A DNA stretch of 64,000 nt from Lachnospiraceae bacterium OF09-6 (GCA_003435055.1 QUMM01000014.1:1-64000), one strand, 5' to 3'; counted from the stretch's first letter, positions 28,710 through 37,912 are shown. The notes: generated from the letters alone by a model not told the origin. Numbers and translations: made by a program.

Positions 28710-29785
28710 ATGAATATAGAAGAGATCATCGAAAAAGTAAGGCAGATTATGAAAAATGCCATTGACCGGCAGGCATCGGATATTTTTATTGTAGCAGGGC
28801 GTGCCCTGACCTGTAAAATAAATGGAGAAATGGTAACGGTCGGAGAGCAGATGATGATGCCGGATGAGACCAGTGAGGTGATTCATGGTATCTACGAACT
28901 GGCTGGAAAACGTTCTATGGATAAGCTGCTGACCAGCGGAGATGATGATTTTTCATTTTCCCTTCCCGGACTGTCCAGATTTCGTGTCAGCACTTATAAA
29001 CAGAGAGGATCTCTGGCGGCTGTTATTCGGGTAATTGCATTTCAGCTGCCGGATCCAAAGAAGCTGGGGATTCCGGATGAGGTCATCCATCTGGCAGATT
29101 TTAATAATGGACTGGTGCTGGTAACCGGAACGGCGGGCAGTGGCAAGTCCACAACCCTTGCCTGTATGATTGATCATATTAATCATACCAGAGCAGAACA
29201 TATCATCACACTGGAGGATCCTCTGGAATTCGTACATCGTCATGATAAAAGTATTGTCAGCCAGAGAGAGGTAGTGACAGATACGGAGAGCTATATTACC
29301 GCACTTCGTGCGGCACTGCGTCAGAGCCCGGATGTCATTCTTCTGGGAGAGATGCGAGACTATGAAACGATCAATACTGTCATGACAGCGGCAGAAACCG
29401 GACATCTGATTTTTTCCACTCTGCACACCCTGGGAGCAGCCAATACAGTGGATCGTATCATTGATGTATTCCCTGCGAATCAGCAGAGACAGATCACGAT
29501 TCAGCTGGCATCGGTGCTGCAGGCTATCGTGTCTCAGCAGTTGATTCCAGATGTGGAAGGAAAACAGATTCCGGCATTTGAAATCATGGTGATGACACCG
29601 GCGATCCGGAACATGATCCGGGAAAATAAGGTGCATCAGATTGACGGAGTGATCTATTCATCTAATCAGACTCAGCTGATGTCTATGGATGCCTGCCTGT
29701 TGAAGTATTATAAAGAAGGGCGGATTACGAGAGAGACTGCTCTGGCTATGCAATCAATCCAGATATGCTGGGGCGGAAGTTGTAA
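28710..29785 (+). CDS. pilT: PilT-like type IV pilus ATPase, frameshifted at the C-terminus
   Basis: A hexameric ATPase of the PilT class, normally powering pilus retraction. Walker A is GTAGSGKST (about residues 139-146), followed by the Asp box (TLEDPLEFVH), Walker B (VILLGEMRD) and the His box (LIFSTLHT). PAIRNMIRENKVHQI is PilT-like. As read, the frame runs on to 29882 with an unrelated tail. One base restored near 29746 gives YAINPDMLGRKL and a stop at 29783-29785, the usual PilT end. It is the only ATPase in this operon; no PilB/GspE extension ATPase is present in the window. Confidence 0.85.
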
Positions 29786-29917
29786 TGTCATAAAAAAGAG
29801 AAAAGTACCAAAATGGCAGACAGAATTTGTCAGGAAAATAAAAGTTGTAAATTCAGGCATCGGAAAATGTGTAAAACCATAAACTTGTAAAAAGCATGTA
29901 GAATGGAAGAATGATTT

Positions 29918-30528
29918 ATGGATTTACTATGGGCTGGGATGTTGCTCTGTGGCATGATCTATGCTGCATTTTCCGGAAATCTGGAGGCTGTGACGGAGAT
30001 AATTCTGTCATCAGCGAAGGAAGCTGTACAGCTGGGAATTGGTATGGCCGGGGTTCTGGCTTTTTGGACGGGACTGATGGAGATTGCACAGGATTGTGGC
30101 CTGGTAAATAGGCTGACTCGCAGTATCCGGCCAGTTATTCGATTTTTATTTCCGGATATTCCGGATGGTCACAGAGCGCAGGAATATATCAGCCTGAATA
30201 TGATTGCCAATATGCTGGGACTTGGAGGTGCGGCGACTCCTGCAGGTCTGGAAGCGATGAAGGCACTGGAACAGATCGAAGAGGAACGAAGAAATGGAAG
30301 AAGAGCTGGCCGGAAGCGGCCTAAGGGTACAGCCAGCAATGAGATGTGTACCTTTTTGATACTGAATATTTCATCCTTGCAGCTGATCCCGGTAAATATG
30401 ATCGCCTGGCGCAGCAGTATGGAAGCAGTAACCCGGAGGCAATCGTAGGACCGGCACTGCTGGCGACCGCATGCAGCACGCTGACGGCAGTCATTTACTG
30501 CAAGTGGAAAATGAGAAAAGCATCGTAA
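29918..30528 (+). CDS. spmA: Spore maturation protein A, frameshifted
   Basis: A membrane protein of the nucleoside-recognition (Gate) family, needed for proper spore core dehydration in Bacillus. It shows NMIANMLGLGGAATPAGLEA and the conserved ASNEMCTFLILNISSLQLIP. The first frame runs into an unrelated end after NMIAWRSS; one base added at about 30410 gives QYGSSNPEAIVGPALLATAC and a stop at 30528. The usual partner spmB does not follow; the next gene is a phosphate transporter, so spmB is elsewhere or lost. Confidence 0.85.
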
Positions 30529-30541
30529 CCGTTCTGCAAAC

Positions 30542-30580
30542 TTTACATACATTTTACATTCACAACTCATAAACTTTACA
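30542..30580 (+). promoter_or_regulatory. PhoP box: four repeats at 11-bp spacing
   Basis: TTTACA (30542), TTTACA (30553), AACTCA (30564) and TTTACA (30575) stand exactly 11 bp apart. That is the arrangement of Gram-positive PhoP sites (TTWACA-like repeats, five-base spacers). The site lies about 60 bp before the start of the Na/Pi cotransporter, and a PhoP/PhoR-like pair follows that gene. Confidence 0.75.
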
Positions 30581-30641
30581 AAGCCATGTTACAGTAACGA
30601 TAACTATGGATATAGAACATGAAAAGTAAAGGAGTTATGAG

Positions 30642-32405
30642 ATGGATATATTTTCTGCAATTGCTTTTTTAGGAGGTCTGGCGTTTTTCCTGTATGGAAT
30701 GTCTATGCTGGGGGATGGTTTATCCAGAGCGTCCGGCGGTAAAATGGAAAAGATTCTGGAGAAGCTGACCAACAGCCGGTTCAAGGCAGTGTTGCTGGGC
30801 GCCGGAGTAACGGCGGTGATTCAGTCATCATCAGCGACAACGGTTATGGTGGTTGGTTTTGTAAATGCAGGTATCATGAAGCTGACTCAGGCAGTTGGAC
30901 TGATTATGGGTGCGAATATCGGTACGACAGCTACCTCCTGGATTCTCAGCCTGACTGGAATTCAGGGAAACAATATCTGGCTGCGAATGTTAAAACCGAC
31001 TTCATTTGCACCGATTCTGGCTATTATTGGAGCATTTATTCTGATGCTTTCCAAAAATGAAAAAAAGAAAAATGTGGCAACCATTATGGTTGGTTTTGCA
31101 ATTCTGATGTCCGGAATGACCGCAATGAGCAGTGCAGTGGAACCGCTGGCTGAGGTGCCGGAGTTCGGAGAGATTTTGGTGAAATTCGCCAATCCGGTAG
31201 CAGGAGTGCTGGCAGGTATGATTATCACAGCAGTGATTCAGAGCTCATCGGCATCGGTAGGTATTCTTCAGGCACTGTGTGCAACAGGAACTGTCACATA
31301 TGGACTGGCGATCCCGATCATCATGGGACAGAACATTGGTACCTGTATTACTGCGATTATGTCTGCGATCGGAGCTAGCAAAAATGCAAAACGCGCAGCG
31401 GCGATTCATCTGTACTTTAACATGATCGGTACGATTGTCTGTCTGGTATTATTTTACGGAATCAATGCATTTGTACGATTTGATTTCCTGACAGATGCCA
31501 TTGGACCGGCTAACATTGCGGTTATTCACAGTGTGTTTAATATCTTTACCACAGCACTTTTACTGCCGTTTGGCGATCAGCTGGTAAAACTGGCACAGTT
31601 GACAGTCGGAAAACACGAGAAAAAAACAGAGAAAACAGACGAAATGCAGATTCCGGTACTGGACGAACGTTTCCTGGAACGTCCGGCACTGGCAGCAGAA
31701 TATTCTTATGTGGCAGCAAAACGAATGGCGTATCTGTCCAGAGAATCTCTGTTATCCGCACTGGATCTGTTTGAAACATACGATGAGAAGAAAGAAGCTC
31801 AGGTAACAGAGCTGGAGGAAACCGTAGATCACTATGAAGATCAGATTGGTTCCTATCTGGTGCAGCTGAGCAGTAAAAATTTGTCTGATACAGACAGTCG
31901 AAGTCTGACGATGCTGCTCCACTGTATTGGAGACTTTGAACGAATTTCTGACCATGCAGTCAGTCTGATGCGCTCCGCAAAAGAAATGCAGGAAAAAAAT
32001 CTGCATTTTTCCGAGCAGGCAGAAGCAGAAGTGTCGGTGTTTCGTTCCGCGATAAAAGATATCGTAGATACTGCATTTTCAGCATTTGTAACAGATAATA
32101 TCAGTGAAGCCAAAAAGGTGGAGCCTCTGGAAGATGTGATCGATGACATCAATATTCAGGTAAGAGACCGCCATGTACGAAGACTTCAGGATGGACAGTG
32201 TACGATCCAGCTGGGATTTATTCTGTCTGATATCTGTACGGATATGGAGCGCATTTCCGATCACTGCTCCAATATTTCAGCGTATCAGGTACAGCAGCAT
32301 GAGAGTGAATATGATCCACATGCATACTCTACTGAGATTCGCGATCATGAAGAATTCAGACAGCAGAGAGAAAAATACAGAGAACGTTATGTGCTTCCAC
32401 AGTAA
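30642..32405 (+). CDS. Na/Pi cotransporter family protein with C-terminal PhoU-like domain
   Basis: A 587-aa NptA/YjbB-type protein. It has two inverted Na_Pi_cotrans repeats carrying the QSSSATTV and QSSSASVG motifs, each with conserved G-x-N-I-G-T (MGANIGTTAT and MGQNIGTCIT), in about eight membrane helices over residues 1-310. The cytoplasmic PhoU-like helical domain spans residues about 340-570 (HCIGDFERISDHA, DMERISDHCSNI). The protein imports or exports phosphate with sodium. GGAGTT lies before the ATG. A PhoP box upstream and a two-component system 27 bp downstream support phosphate control. Confidence 0.9.
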   Translation: MDIFSAIAFLGGLAFFLYGMSMLGDGLSRASGGKMEKILEKLTNSRFKAVLLGAGVTAVIQSSSATTVMVVGFVNAGIMKLTQAVGLIMGANIGTTATSWILSLTGIQGNNIWLRMLKPTSFAPILAIIGAFILMLSKNEKKKNVATIMVGFAILMSGMTAMSSAVEPLAEVPEFGEILVKFANPVAGVLAGMIITAVIQSSSASVGILQALCATGTVTYGLAIPIIMGQNIGTCITAIMSAIGASKNAKRAAAIHLYFNMIGTIVCLVLFYGINAFVRFDFLTDAIGPANIAVIHSVFNIFTTALLLPFGDQLVKLAQLTVGKHEKKTEKTDEMQIPVLDERFLERPALAAEYSYVAAKRMAYLSRESLLSALDLFETYDEKKEAQVTELEETVDHYEDQIGSYLVQLSSKNLSDTDSRSLTMLLHCIGDFERISDHAVSLMRSAKEMQEKNLHFSEQAEAEVSVFRSAIKDIVDTAFSAFVTDNISEAKKVEPLEDVIDDINIQVRDRHVRRLQDGQCTIQLGFILSDICTDMERISDHCSNISAYQVQQHESEYDPHAYSTEIRDHEEFRQQREKYRERYVLPQ

Positions 32406-32432
32406 CGGAAGCAAAAAACAGGGGGAAGAATA

Positions 32433-33104
32433 ATGGCAGTCATCTATATTGTGGAGGATGATAAAAATATCAGTGAAATCGAGAGCTATGCATTGAAAAA
32501 CAGTGGGTATACAGTGGATACTTTTGAAAATGCAAAAACATTCTGGAGCAGAGTACAGGACCGTAAGCCGGATCTGGTACTTCTGGATGTGATGCTCCCT
32601 GACAGCGATGGAATTGAAGTATTGAAAAAAATGAGACGAAATCCAGACACCAGACGTGTGCCGGTGATTATGGTGACCGCCAAATCTTCTGAAATAGATA
32701 AAGTAAAGGGTCTGGATAACGGAGCGGATGATTATATTACCAAACCATTCGGAATCATGGAACTGATCTCCAGGGTAAAAGCGATTTTGCGCCGTATCAA
32801 TCAGGATGAGGAGGAGAAACAGCTGGTATTCCAGAATATTACACTGGATTGCGAAAAACGGCAGGTGACGCTGGATGGAGCAAACTGTGAACTTACCTAT
32901 AAGGAATTTGAGCTTTTGAAACTGTTTCTGCAGAATGCAGGAATCGTTATGACGAGGGAGACGATTATGGAAAAAGTGTGGGGAATTGACTTTGAAGGAG
33001 AATCCCGCACACTGGATATGCATATCAAGACCTTGCGCCAGAAGCTGGGAGATGCAGGAAAACACATTAAGACTGTACGAAATGTGGGGTATCGAATCGA
33101 ATGA
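32433..33104 (+). CDS. OmpR/PhoB-family response regulator, PhoP-like
   Basis: A 223-aa two-domain regulator. The receiver has an intact acidic pair (VEDD), phosphoacceptor aspartate (LVLLDVMLPDSDG), threonine (MVTAKSS) and lysine (YITKPFG). The C-terminal winged helix (KEFELLKLFLQ, GIDFEGESRTLDMHIKTLRQ) binds direct repeats. It lies 27 bp after the phosphate cotransporter and overlaps the kinase gene by four bases. Phosphate sensing is inferred from the cotransporter and the PhoP box; the sequence alone cannot separate PhoP from other OmpR members. Confidence 0.88.
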   Translation: MAVIYIVEDDKNISEIESYALKNSGYTVDTFENAKTFWSRVQDRKPDLVLLDVMLPDSDGIEVLKKMRRNPDTRRVPVIMVTAKSSEIDKVKGLDNGADDYITKPFGIMELISRVKAILRRINQDEEEKQLVFQNITLDCEKRQVTLDGANCELTYKEFELLKLFLQNAGIVMTRETIMEKVWGIDFEGESRTLDMHIKTLRQKLGDAGKHIKTVRNVGYRIE

Positions 33105-34411
33105 AAAAGAAAATTAATATTCAATTTGCCATCATAACTATGGTGGCAATTGTTTTTACCATGATTGTTTCTGTATTGGTTTATTCTGAACTGTTTCAGA
33201 AGGAGGTGCGGGAAAACTTAAGGATCTGTGCCTACGAGCTGAAAAACACCGGGATTTTTGACGATCCGAAGGCAGATTATACCATGAAAGCGGTAGATAA
33301 TGTGCGTATCACCGTGATCGATACGGATGGAACGGTAGCCTTTGATACAAATGCCAGCATTGGAGATCTGGATAACCATGGACAGCGGCCGGAGATTCAA
33401 AAAGCTCTTCAGAATGGAGAAGGGGAAATCATGCGCCGTTCGGCAACCATGAAAAAAACGGCTTTTTATTTTGCATTGCGTCTGGACAATGGACAGGTGC
33501 TCCGTGTGGCCAAAGAAGCTGGTAATGTGTGGAGTATGCTGAGTGCTTTATCTCTGCCACTGGGACTGATGTCAGCAGCGCTGATTCTGGTCAGTGTGAT
33601 CCTGACACATTTCCTGACTGGCAGTATTTTAAAACCGATTGAGCATATGGCATCCCATATAGATGATACCGAGGAGGAAGTGACATACCGGGAGCTGGAA
33701 CCGTTTATGAAGACGATTCGCAAGCAGCATGAGGACATTGTGAAGAGTTCTCAGATGCGTCAGGAATTCACAGCCAATGTATCTCATGAACTGAAGACCC
33801 CGCTGACGGCGATCTCGGGCTATGCAGAGCTGATTGCCAGTGGAATGACAAGTGGGGATGATACGATACGTTTTGCGGGAGAGATCTCGAAAAGTTCCAA
33901 TCGTCTGCTGACGCTGATCAATGATATTCTTCGTCTGTCTGAGCTGGATGCGTCCACGGAAGTACCGATGGAAGAACTGGATCTGTATGAGCTGGCAGAA
34001 AAATGTGTCAACATGCTGCAGATTAATGCAGAGAAGCAGAACGTAACGCTGATGCTTACCGGAAAGTCAACGAGAATGATGGCGAACCGGGAAATGATGG
34101 AGGAATTGCTGTATAATCTGGTCAGCAATGCGATCCGTTACAATCGGCCTTATGGAAATGTGGTAGTATCGGTGAACCGGGAAGAGGAGCAGGTACATCT
34201 GACGGTGGAGGATACCGGAATCGGAATCTCTCAGGCAGATCAGGAACGGGTATTTGAACGATTTTACCGGGTCGATAAGAGTCGCTCTAAGTCTACCGGA
34301 GGCACCGGTCTGGGGCTGGCGATTGTCAAGCATGTGGTTCAGTGTCATGGTGCAAAACTGAATATGCAGAGTCAGTTGGGGTCGGGGACAAGAATCGATG
34401 TAATTTTTTAA
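33101..34411 (+). CDS. Sensor histidine kinase, PhoR-like
   Basis: A 436-aa membrane kinase. It has an N-terminal membrane segment (AIITMVAIVFTMIVSVLVY), an outside sensor of about 130 residues, a second membrane segment (LSLPLGLMSAALILVSVIL) and a HAMP-like linker. The H-box is TANVSHELKTPLTAISGYAE; the N-box (NLVSNAIRYN), G1 (VEDTGIGISQAD), F (FERFYR) and G2 (GGTGLGLAIVKHV) follow. No PAS domain is seen, so it is shorter than Bacillus PhoR. It is translationally coupled to the response regulator. Confidence 0.88.
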   Translation: MKKKINIQFAIITMVAIVFTMIVSVLVYSELFQKEVRENLRICAYELKNTGIFDDPKADYTMKAVDNVRITVIDTDGTVAFDTNASIGDLDNHGQRPEIQKALQNGEGEIMRRSATMKKTAFYFALRLDNGQVLRVAKEAGNVWSMLSALSLPLGLMSAALILVSVILTHFLTGSILKPIEHMASHIDDTEEEVTYRELEPFMKTIRKQHEDIVKSSQMRQEFTANVSHELKTPLTAISGYAELIASGMTSGDDTIRFAGEISKSSNRLLTLINDILRLSELDASTEVPMEELDLYELAEKCVNMLQINAEKQNVTLMLTGKSTRMMANREMMEELLYNLVSNAIRYNRPYGNVVVSVNREEEQVHLTVEDTGIGISQADQERVFERFYRVDKSRSKSTGGTGLGLAIVKHVVQCHGAKLNMQSQLGSGTRIDVIF

Positions 34412-34516
34412 AGATATTGCAATTTTGATATCCTTTTGCTATCCTTATTCTGCTATACTACATATGTAATAGTAGAGAGTTTATGTTCACTTGACAAAAG
34501 GACAGGGTGAAGTTAT

Positions 34517-35524
34517 ATGAAGAGAAATAAATTAGTAAGATTTGGAGGCATTGCGCTGGCAGCAGCCGTGCTGGTTACCGGTACCTGGTATACAGGGCAG
34601 GAGACAGATGATTTGTCTATTCCACAGATAGTAGAATATGTAGATACAGAGGATGGAAGTATTGTCATTCCAGAAGAAGAAGTTCCACTGGCGACCAAGC
34701 CTACTGTAAAGGTAAAGAAGACAACCAAGAGAAAAGTAAAGAAGTCCAGACTGAAGAAAAAAGCAAAAAAAACAGCCAAAAGTACAAAGCGCAGTAAGAA
34801 GTCCAAGACCGTAAAAAAAGAAAATTCCAAGAAGAAGGTGGCTACTGCTACCACAGTTCTGACAACGGTAGTATCAGCAACCAAGAAGAATTCCAAGGTA
34901 AAGACAGTAACAACGACAGTGGAGACAACGGTGAAGACGACTACAACCAATAAGCCAAAGAAATCATCCAGTGAAGCTGCTGCATCAGCTAATACAGTGA
35001 CAGCGAATACTGCAGCGTCTGCAGCACAGAGTACATCTTCAGATGAGATGCAGGTCGTAAGTAATGTAACGGTACGTTCCATGGCACCGAGAGCAGATGC
35101 TAATGTGCTGAATGCATTTGAGAATCTGGAGTTCAAGATCGAGATCAACCCGACATCTTCTTACAGTGGATATTTTTCAGTAAAAGCTCATAATATTATC
35201 CTGAAGAAGAGCAGTGGAGATACCATCTACCACGAACTGGGACATTTTGTGGGATGGCTGGCAGGTAATGTAGATACCAGTTCTGAGTTTGTAGCGATCT
35301 ACAACAAAGAAAAGAGTGCTTTGCAGTCAGCGAACTATCAGTATCTGACAAAGAGCAGTGCAGAGTATTTTGCAGAGTCTTACAAAGATTACGTATTATC
35401 TCCGCAGAATCTTCAGTCTTCCAGACCACAGACATATGAGTTCGTAAAGAACGCCGTATCCCGAATTACAGATGCAAGAGTTACCAATATCAAGTCTGCA
35501 TATATGAAGGCATATTGGACATAA
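34517..35524 (+). CDS. Secreted zinc metalloprotease, PPEP/lethal-factor-like, with Lys/Thr-rich stalk
   Basis: A 335-aa exported protein. A short signal-type helix (GIALAAAVLVTG) is followed by a stalk of about 120 residues made almost only of Lys, Thr, Ser and Val. The C-terminal domain has the zinc motif HELGH in TIYHELGHFVGWLAG, and SSAEYFAESYKDYV supplies the third ligand glutamate plus the usual Tyr. That spacing and the FAIYNKEKSAL-type middle resemble clostridial Pro-Pro endopeptidases and the anthrax lethal factor M34 fold. The stalk probably spans the cell wall. The substrate is unknown; a surface adhesin is a guess by analogy with PPEP-1. Confidence 0.72.
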   Translation: MKRNKLVRFGGIALAAAVLVTGTWYTGQETDDLSIPQIVEYVDTEDGSIVIPEEEVPLATKPTVKVKKTTKRKVKKSRLKKKAKKTAKSTKRSKKSKTVKKENSKKKVATATTVLTTVVSATKKNSKVKTVTTTVETTVKTTTTNKPKKSSSEAAASANTVTANTAASAAQSTSSDEMQVVSNVTVRSMAPRADANVLNAFENLEFKIEINPTSSYSGYFSVKAHNIILKKSSGDTIYHELGHFVGWLAGNVDTSSEFVAIYNKEKSALQSANYQYLTKSSAEYFAESYKDYVLSPQNLQSSRPQTYEFVKNAVSRITDARVTNIKSAYMKAYWT

Positions 35525-35544
35525 AAGAATAAAGGTTACCAGAG

Positions 35545-35576
35545 AGGCTGCATACACAGGTATGCGGCTTCTTTTT
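35545..35576 (+). terminator. Intrinsic terminator after the metalloprotease gene
   Basis: GGCTGCATA and TATGCGGCT pair around a short loop with one wobble, followed by TCTTTTTT. Confidence 0.75.
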
Positions 35577-35582
35577 TCTTTC

Positions 35583-35611
35583 TTGAAAAAAGCCTGTAAA
35601 AATGGTATTCT
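35583..35611 (+). promoter_or_regulatory. Sigma-A-type promoter for the BTAD regulator
   Basis: TTGAAA (35583-35588), 17-bp spacer, TATTCT (35606-35611), about 90 bases upstream of the ATG at 35700. Confidence 0.55.
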
Positions 35612-35699
35612 GTAACTATTCAAAGCCTTATTGCACAAGGCTGACAACAGGGATACAGACCAATATCGGGCAACACAAAGAAGGTAAGGAGAGTGACGC

Positions 35700-36944
35700 A
35701 TGCCGGAACAAAAATTAGAAGTCAGAATGCTGGGCGGTTTTTCTGTTATGTATGCAGGAAAAGAGATCGTCATTGACCGCAGCTTTGTTTCGAAGACAAC
35801 ACAACTGTTTCAGTTGTTTTTGACTCATGCGCAGGATGGCGTGTCGAAGGCAACATTGATTGATGCACTTTATGGACGGGAAGAAGTGGAGAATAAAAAC
35901 GGGAGTCTGAATAATACGATCTTTCGTTTGCGCCGCCAGCTGAAAGCTGCCGGTTTACCGGACAGCAACTATATCTGTATTCAGAGCGGAATGTGTACCT
36001 GGGATGAGACTATACCGGTCTGGGTGGATGTCTGTGAATTTGAAAAGCTGGTACAGGAAGGCCAGGATTGCAGTAAGGAAGAACAGCTGGATGCATATCG
36101 CAGGGCAGTTGCGATCTATGCTGGTGAGTTTTTGCCAAATATGATCGGAGAAGATTGGGTAACGGTGGAGAATGTGCACTGTCGGGATCTTTATGCCAGA
36201 TGTGTGCAGGAATTGTGTGAAGATGGCATGATGGAAGAACGGTATGAGGAAGTGCTCAGGGTATCTTCAGCAGCGGCTGCTATTTATCCTTTTGAGGACT
36301 GGCAGCTGTGGCAGATTGACAGCCTGATGGCTATGTCCCGTTATCAGGAAGCAATGACGGTATATGAAAAGTCTACGCAGCTGGCTTTTGAAGAACTGGG
36401 ATTGTCTCCGTCACCGGAGATGCTGCGGCGATTCCGAATCATGGGCGAGCATGTCAGCCAGACCGCAGAAGTGGCAGATGATATTAAGAATCGACTCAGT
36501 GAAAAAGAAAAAGCCATGGGAGCCTATTACTGTACGTTTCCAAGTTTTGTGGATATTTATCATGTATTTACCCGTATGATGGAACGCAGTGGTATATCTG
36601 TGTACATCATGCTATGTACATTAAAGCACGGAAACGGAACAGTAAAGTGGGAAGAGAGTAAGGATCGTGTAGCTTCCAAGAAGCTGGCATCGGCTATTTC
36701 CGGTTCCCTGCGAAAAGGTGATTTTTATACCAGATACAGTTATACCCAGTATCTGATTATGTTTTCAGAGATTAAGCTGGAGAATTGCAAGATTGTGTCG
36801 GATCGAATCCGGGCTAATTTTGAAAAAAGCTGTTCCGGAGATTATAGCGTAGATTTTCATGTTACGTCGATTGCAGATATTGACCGGGATGAAGATGTAC
36901 CGGAAAAGTATTTCCTGAATGCCAGTGGCATCTGGAAAGAATAA
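35700..36944 (+). CDS. BTAD/SARP-type transcriptional regulator with degenerate nucleotide-cyclase-like C-terminus
   Basis: A 414-aa protein. It has an N-terminal winged helix of the SARP/OmpR type (LEVRMLGGFSVMYAGKEI, SLNNTIFRLRRQLKAAGL) and a bacterial transcriptional activation domain of TPR-like helices (residues about 100-245). The C-terminal segment (residues 270-410) has the length and pattern of a GGDEF domain (VYIMLCTLKHGNG, LRKGDFYTRYSYTQYLIMF) but lacks the G-G-D-E-F catalytic motif, so it probably senses rather than makes a nucleotide. GGAGAGTGACGC precedes the ATG. The target is unknown; the adjacent metalloprotease and ABC genes are candidates. Confidence 0.75.
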   Translation: MPEQKLEVRMLGGFSVMYAGKEIVIDRSFVSKTTQLFQLFLTHAQDGVSKATLIDALYGREEVENKNGSLNNTIFRLRRQLKAAGLPDSNYICIQSGMCTWDETIPVWVDVCEFEKLVQEGQDCSKEEQLDAYRRAVAIYAGEFLPNMIGEDWVTVENVHCRDLYARCVQELCEDGMMEERYEEVLRVSSAAAAIYPFEDWQLWQIDSLMAMSRYQEAMTVYEKSTQLAFEELGLSPSPEMLRRFRIMGEHVSQTAEVADDIKNRLSEKEKAMGAYYCTFPSFVDIYHVFTRMMERSGISVYIMLCTLKHGNGTVKWEESKDRVASKKLASAISGSLRKGDFYTRYSYTQYLIMFSEIKLENCKIVSDRIRANFEKSCSGDYSVDFHVTSIADIDRDEDVPEKYFLNASGIWKE

Positions 36945-36966
36945 CATAAGTCTGTTGTTTATAAGC

Positions 36967-36996
36967 AAAGAATCTCACGAGTGGGATTCTTTTTTT
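36967..36996 (+). terminator. Intrinsic terminator of the BTAD regulator gene
   Basis: AAAGAATCTCAC-GA-GTGGGATTCTTT forms a near-perfect stem and runs into a seven-T tract. Confidence 0.85.
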
Positions 36997-37071
36997 AAAT
37001 TCAGTTTATATTTCTTGCACTTTAAGGTGCGTTTTATTTTCTTTTTAGGTTTCTCTTAGGTTCGGAAATAG

Positions 37072-37197
37072 TTCACAGTTTTCGATGAAAAACGCACGTT
37101 TTCGATTCTGGAGGCAGGAGATCGTCTGCAGGTTACCATTGTGACGGATGAAGAGGGCAATGAAACCATTACAGAGATCTGGATGTTGAAAGAATAA
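37072..37197 (+). pseudogene. C-terminal remnant of an unrecognised protein
   Basis: A 41-codon open frame without a start, after an in-frame stop at 37069-37071, reads FTVFDEKRTFSILEAGDRLQ and ends ITEIWMLKE, 11 bp before an ABC ATPase gene. A trailing beta-rich domain right before a MacB-type ATPase would fit an efflux adaptor, but the piece is too short to assign. The 200 bp before it (36997-37071) are AT-rich with no other signal. Confidence 0.4.
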
Positions 37198-37208
37198 CGA
37201 GGTTAAGC

Positions 37209-37883
37209 ATGAAAAAAATCATAGAAATCAAAGACATTAACAAATATTATTCGGTGGGAGCCGAGAAACTTCATGCACTGAAGGATGTGAATCTGGAAGT
37301 AGATGAAGGGGAATTTCTGGCTATTCTTGGGCCATCCGGTTCTGGAAAAAGTACGCTGATAAATGTGATTGGATGTATGGATAAATCAGATTCCGGCAGT
37401 TATTGTTTGGATGACTGCCAGATTGAACAGGCCTCCGAAAAAGAACTGACTCAGATTCGAAACGAAAAGATCGGATTTATTTTTCAGAAATATCATCTGA
37501 TTCAGACCTATAATGTTATGCAGAACATTATCATGCCCCTGCTGGTGCGTGGCATGACACAGAAAGAAGCCGAAGCAGCCAGTCTGGAGACCATACGGAT
37601 GCTGGGACTGGAAGAGCGCATGCATCATAAGCCAAGAGAACTGTCCGGTGGACAGCAGCAGCGTGTGGCCATCGCCAGAGCTTTAGTGGGAGAACCTGCC
37701 ATACTGCTGGTCGACGAACCGACCGGTGCACTGGATCAGACCAGCGGAAAAGAAGTGTTAAAGTTGTTTCACAGGTTGCATGAGGTAGGAAATACGATCG
37801 TTATGATCACTCACGATCTGGGTGTGGCACAACATGCACAGAGGATCGTCAGGATTGTAGATGGGGAATTGTTAGAAGAATGA
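37209..37883 (+). CDS. ABC transporter ATP-binding protein, MacB/LolD-like
   Basis: A 224-aa ATPase. Walker A is GPSGSGKSTLINVIG, the Q-loop FIFQKYHLI, the signature ELSGGQQQRVAIARAL, Walker [14 protein letters not shown], and the switch histidine lies in VMITHDLGV. The class normally works with a FtsX-type permease to move lipids, peptides or drugs. No permease follows here: the gene ends and a divergent type of sequence begins. It is therefore an orphan, perhaps the left-over of a decayed exporter, because a fragment of another gene precedes it. Confidence 0.85.
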   Translation: MKKIIEIKDINKYYSVGAEKLHALKDVNLEVDEGEFLAILGPSGSGKSTLINVIGCMDKSDSGSYCLDDCQIEQASEKELTQIRNEKIGFIFQKYHLIQTYNVMQNIIMPLLVRGMTQKEAEAASLETIRMLGLEERMHHKPRELSGGQQQRVAIARALVGEPAILLVDEPTGALDQTSGKEVLKLFHRLHEVGNTIVMITHDLGVAQHAQRIVRIVDGELLEE

Positions 37884-37912
37884 TATATCATAAGTGAATT
37901 TATATAAATAAA

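Noticed and set aside
29786..29882. A 32-residue extension of PilT
   Set aside because: One restored base gives the family's usual end (DMLGRKL) at 29785; the extra tail is out-of-frame sequence.
34513..35148. A 211-codon antisense frame over the metalloprotease
   Set aside because: It is the mirror of the Lys/Thr-rich stalk (Val/Phe/Ser-rich low complexity) and has no start signal.
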